The translations under genes were made by a program, and so were the position numbers. Below, piece after piece: positions 62,564-64,000 of a stretch of DNA of 64,000 nucleotides. The first letter of the stretch is position 1; each line of letters begins with the position of its first letter. This DNA is from Rhizobium sp. L51/94 (GTDB lineage Bacteria > Pseudomonadota > Alphaproteobacteria > Rhizobiales > Rhizobiaceae): assembly GCF_019355555.1 (NCBI RefSeq), contig NZ_CP072141.1, positions 287,501 to 351,500 on the forward strand, written 5' to 3'. Under the pieces are notes generated by a model. That model saw nothing but the letters and a program-made list of their open reading frames with translations. It did not search any database and was not told the DNA's origin.

Positions 62564-63832
62564 GTGAACCATTTCCAGTATCGCGACGGCGTTCTCTACG
62601 CCGAGGACGTTGCCGTTTCGAAGATCGCCGAGACGGTTGGCACGCCTTTCTACTGTTACTCCACGGCGACGCTCGAGCGGCATTACCGGGTGTTTTCGGA
62701 AGCCTTCCACGGCGTCGATGCCATGGTCTGCTACGCGATGAAGGCCAATTCCAACCAGGCGGTGCTGAAGACGCTGGGCCGCCTCGGTGCTGGCGTCGAT
62801 GTGGTATCCCTCGGCGAGCTCACACGGGCGCTGGCCGCCGGCATTCCGGCGGAACGCATCATGTTTTCCGGCGTCGGCAAGACCGCGCCTGAGATGGATG
62901 CAGCTCTCGAGGCCGGCATCTACTGTTTCAACGTCGAATCCGAGCCGGAACTGGAAGTCCTGAACCAGCGCGCCGTCCGCGCCGGAAAAAGGGCGCCAGT
63001 CTCCTTCCGCATCAATCCCGATGTCGACGCCCGCACCCATGCGAAGATTTCGACGGGCAAGAAGGAAAACAAGTTCGGCATCTCCTATGAGCGTGCCCGC
63101 GCCGTCTATGCCCGCGCAGCCACCCTGCCGGGCATCGAGGTGACTGGCATCGACATGCATATCGGCAGCCAGATCACCGAGCTGCAGCCCTTCCAGGCGG
63201 CCTTCAAGCTGCTTCGCGAACTCGTCGAGACGCTGCGTGGCGAAGGCCATGCCATCCACCACGTCGACGTCGGCGGCGGGCTCGGCATTCCCTACCATGA
63301 CGACAACAATCCGCCGCCATCGCCGGACGCCTATGCCGAGATCGTCAGGAACGAGCTGAGCCAGCTGAACTGCCGTATCGTCACCGAGCCGGGCCGCCTG
63401 CTGGTCGGCAATGCCGGCATCCTCGTCACCGAGGTGATCTATGTGAAGGATGGCGGCGAAAAGAGCTTCGTCGTCGTCGATGCCGCCATGAACGACCTCA
63501 TTCGCCCGACGCTCTACGAGGCCTATCACGAGATCCGCCCGGTCGTCGTCACCGCCGCCAGCGCGCCGCGCATCAAGGCCGATGTCGTCGGCCCAGTCTG
63601 CGAGACCGGCGACTACCTGGCGCTCGACCGCGAGATGAGCATGCCGAAGCCCGGCGACCTGCTGGCCGTTTCCTCCGGCGGTGCCTACGGTGCCGTGCAG
63701 GCCGGCACCTACAATAGCCGGCTGCTGGTGCCCGAAGTGCTGGTCAAGGGCGACGAATTCCATGTCGTCAGACCGCGCCAGACCTATCAGGACTTGATCA
63801 ACCTCGATTCCCTGCCGGCCTGGCTTGCCTGA
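62564..63832 (+). CDS. lysA: diaminopimelate decarboxylase
   Basis: 422-residue PLP enzyme converting meso-diaminopimelate to lysine. The PLP Lys is in VCYAMKANSNQAVLK near residue 60. HVDVGGGLGIPYHDDN (about 240) and GPVCETGDYLALDR (about 345) complete the site shared between subunits. The start is GTG at 62564 (VNHFQYRDGVLYAEDVAV), since the in-frame region upstream overlaps lptM. AACAGG lies upstream. It is 14 nt after lptM, so the two are cotranscribed. Confidence 0.95.
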   Translation: MNHFQYRDGVLYAEDVAVSKIAETVGTPFYCYSTATLERHYRVFSEAFHGVDAMVCYAMKANSNQAVLKTLGRLGAGVDVVSLGELTRALAAGIPAERIMFSGVGKTAPEMDAALEAGIYCFNVESEPELEVLNQRAVRAGKRAPVSFRINPDVDARTHAKISTGKKENKFGISYERARAVYARAATLPGIEVTGIDMHIGSQITELQPFQAAFKLLRELVETLRGEGHAIHHVDVGGGLGIPYHDDNNPPPSPDAYAEIVRNELSQLNCRIVTEPGRLLVGNAGILVTEVIYVKDGGEKSFVVVDAAMNDLIRPTLYEAYHEIRPVVVTAASAPRIKADVVGPVCETGDYLALDREMSMPKPGDLLAVSSGGAYGAVQAGTYNSRLLVPEVLVKGDEFHVVRPRQTYQDLINLDSLPAWLA

Positions 63833-64000
63833 TCCCTTCTTCGAATTAAAGCAAAGACGCATGGAAAAACCGGCTTTGTCGTTGCACGCCCTCGTCTTCG
63901 CCACAAAGAATGCTATCCTTCCGCAAGCGCTGCTTCCTCGGAGGCGCTGGACCATGGGCGCTGCCTGCTGGGAACGGCGATGACGATGTGGGGCGTTTTC
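63833..64000 (+). other. right-edge region, next gene not resolvable
   Basis: The 168 bp after lysA contain no complete gene. An ATG at 63979 with GGAACGGCG upstream could begin a gene that continues outside the window, but seven codons are too few to judge. Confidence 0.3.

Noticed and set aside
63979..64000. Possible start of a further gene at the right edge
   Set aside because: Only seven codons are visible; cannot be supported.

Overview
The window is a GC-rich alphaproteobacterial chromosome segment. Gene content and order point to the Rhizobiales, most likely Rhizobiaceae (Rhizobium/Agrobacterium type): clpB, a DUF4167 gene, prmC-prfA, ptsP and lysC on one strand, ubiG, comF-grxC-nitrilase-DUF1178, argJ with GNAT and mutT, a parvulin divergent from secA, etfBA with a 3-hydroxybutyryl-CoA dehydrogenase, and argH-lptM-lysA. 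No rRNA operon, CRISPR array, intact insertion sequence or intact prophage was seen. The species is not identified.

Layout. 0-9.7 kb is mixed accessory metabolism: a truncated M23 peptidase, an SDR-tautomerase pair divergent from a LysR regulator, hisC, a Bcr/CflA-type exporter behind a structured leader with an intrinsic terminator, a GNAT enzyme and a chemoreceptor. 9.9-20 kb is a housekeeping block on the minus strand (clpB, DUF4167, prmC-prfA, ptsP, lysC). 20-26.4 kb lies between lysC and ubiG and is looser: a PAS-GGDEF cyclase, an esterase, an ACS-type MFS permease, two degenerate tRNA-like sequences, two copies of a palindromic intergenic element, a HAD hydrolase and a strongly folded non-coding stretch. 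26.4-38 kb returns to core genes (ubiG to secA). 38-41 kb holds a translationally coupled flippase and GNAT-fold protein. 41-47 kb is regulator-rich: MarR/SnoaL, an aldo-keto reductase, and TetR/MFS with tandem operators.

A tRNA-Leu(CAA) at 46.96-47.04 kb is followed by an AT-rich island remnant. It carries the C-terminal end of a tyrosine recombinase on the minus strand and a compact run of three small plus-strand genes: a 53-residue ORF, a two-helix membrane protein, and a small protein resembling SinR/Cas2-like ferredoxin folds.

48.9-55.7 kb holds PilZ, VTT/DedA, dsbB, HNH, AlkA-like glycosylase, a GluQ-type synthetase, a BrkB-type protein, SDR, a HIG1 membrane protein and a PduO-type adenosyltransferase. 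55.9-63.8 kb is etfBA-3HBDH, a TPR plus ATP-grasp-like protein, a TlpA-like thioredoxin divergent from argH, lptM and lysA.

The best candidates for something undescribed are the exporter leader RNA (4.45-4.60 kb), the tRNA-Leu island with its three-gene cassette, the tRNA-like pair and folded RNA between lysC and ubiG, and the TPR/ATP-grasp protein. All family calls come from reading motifs; no database search was run.
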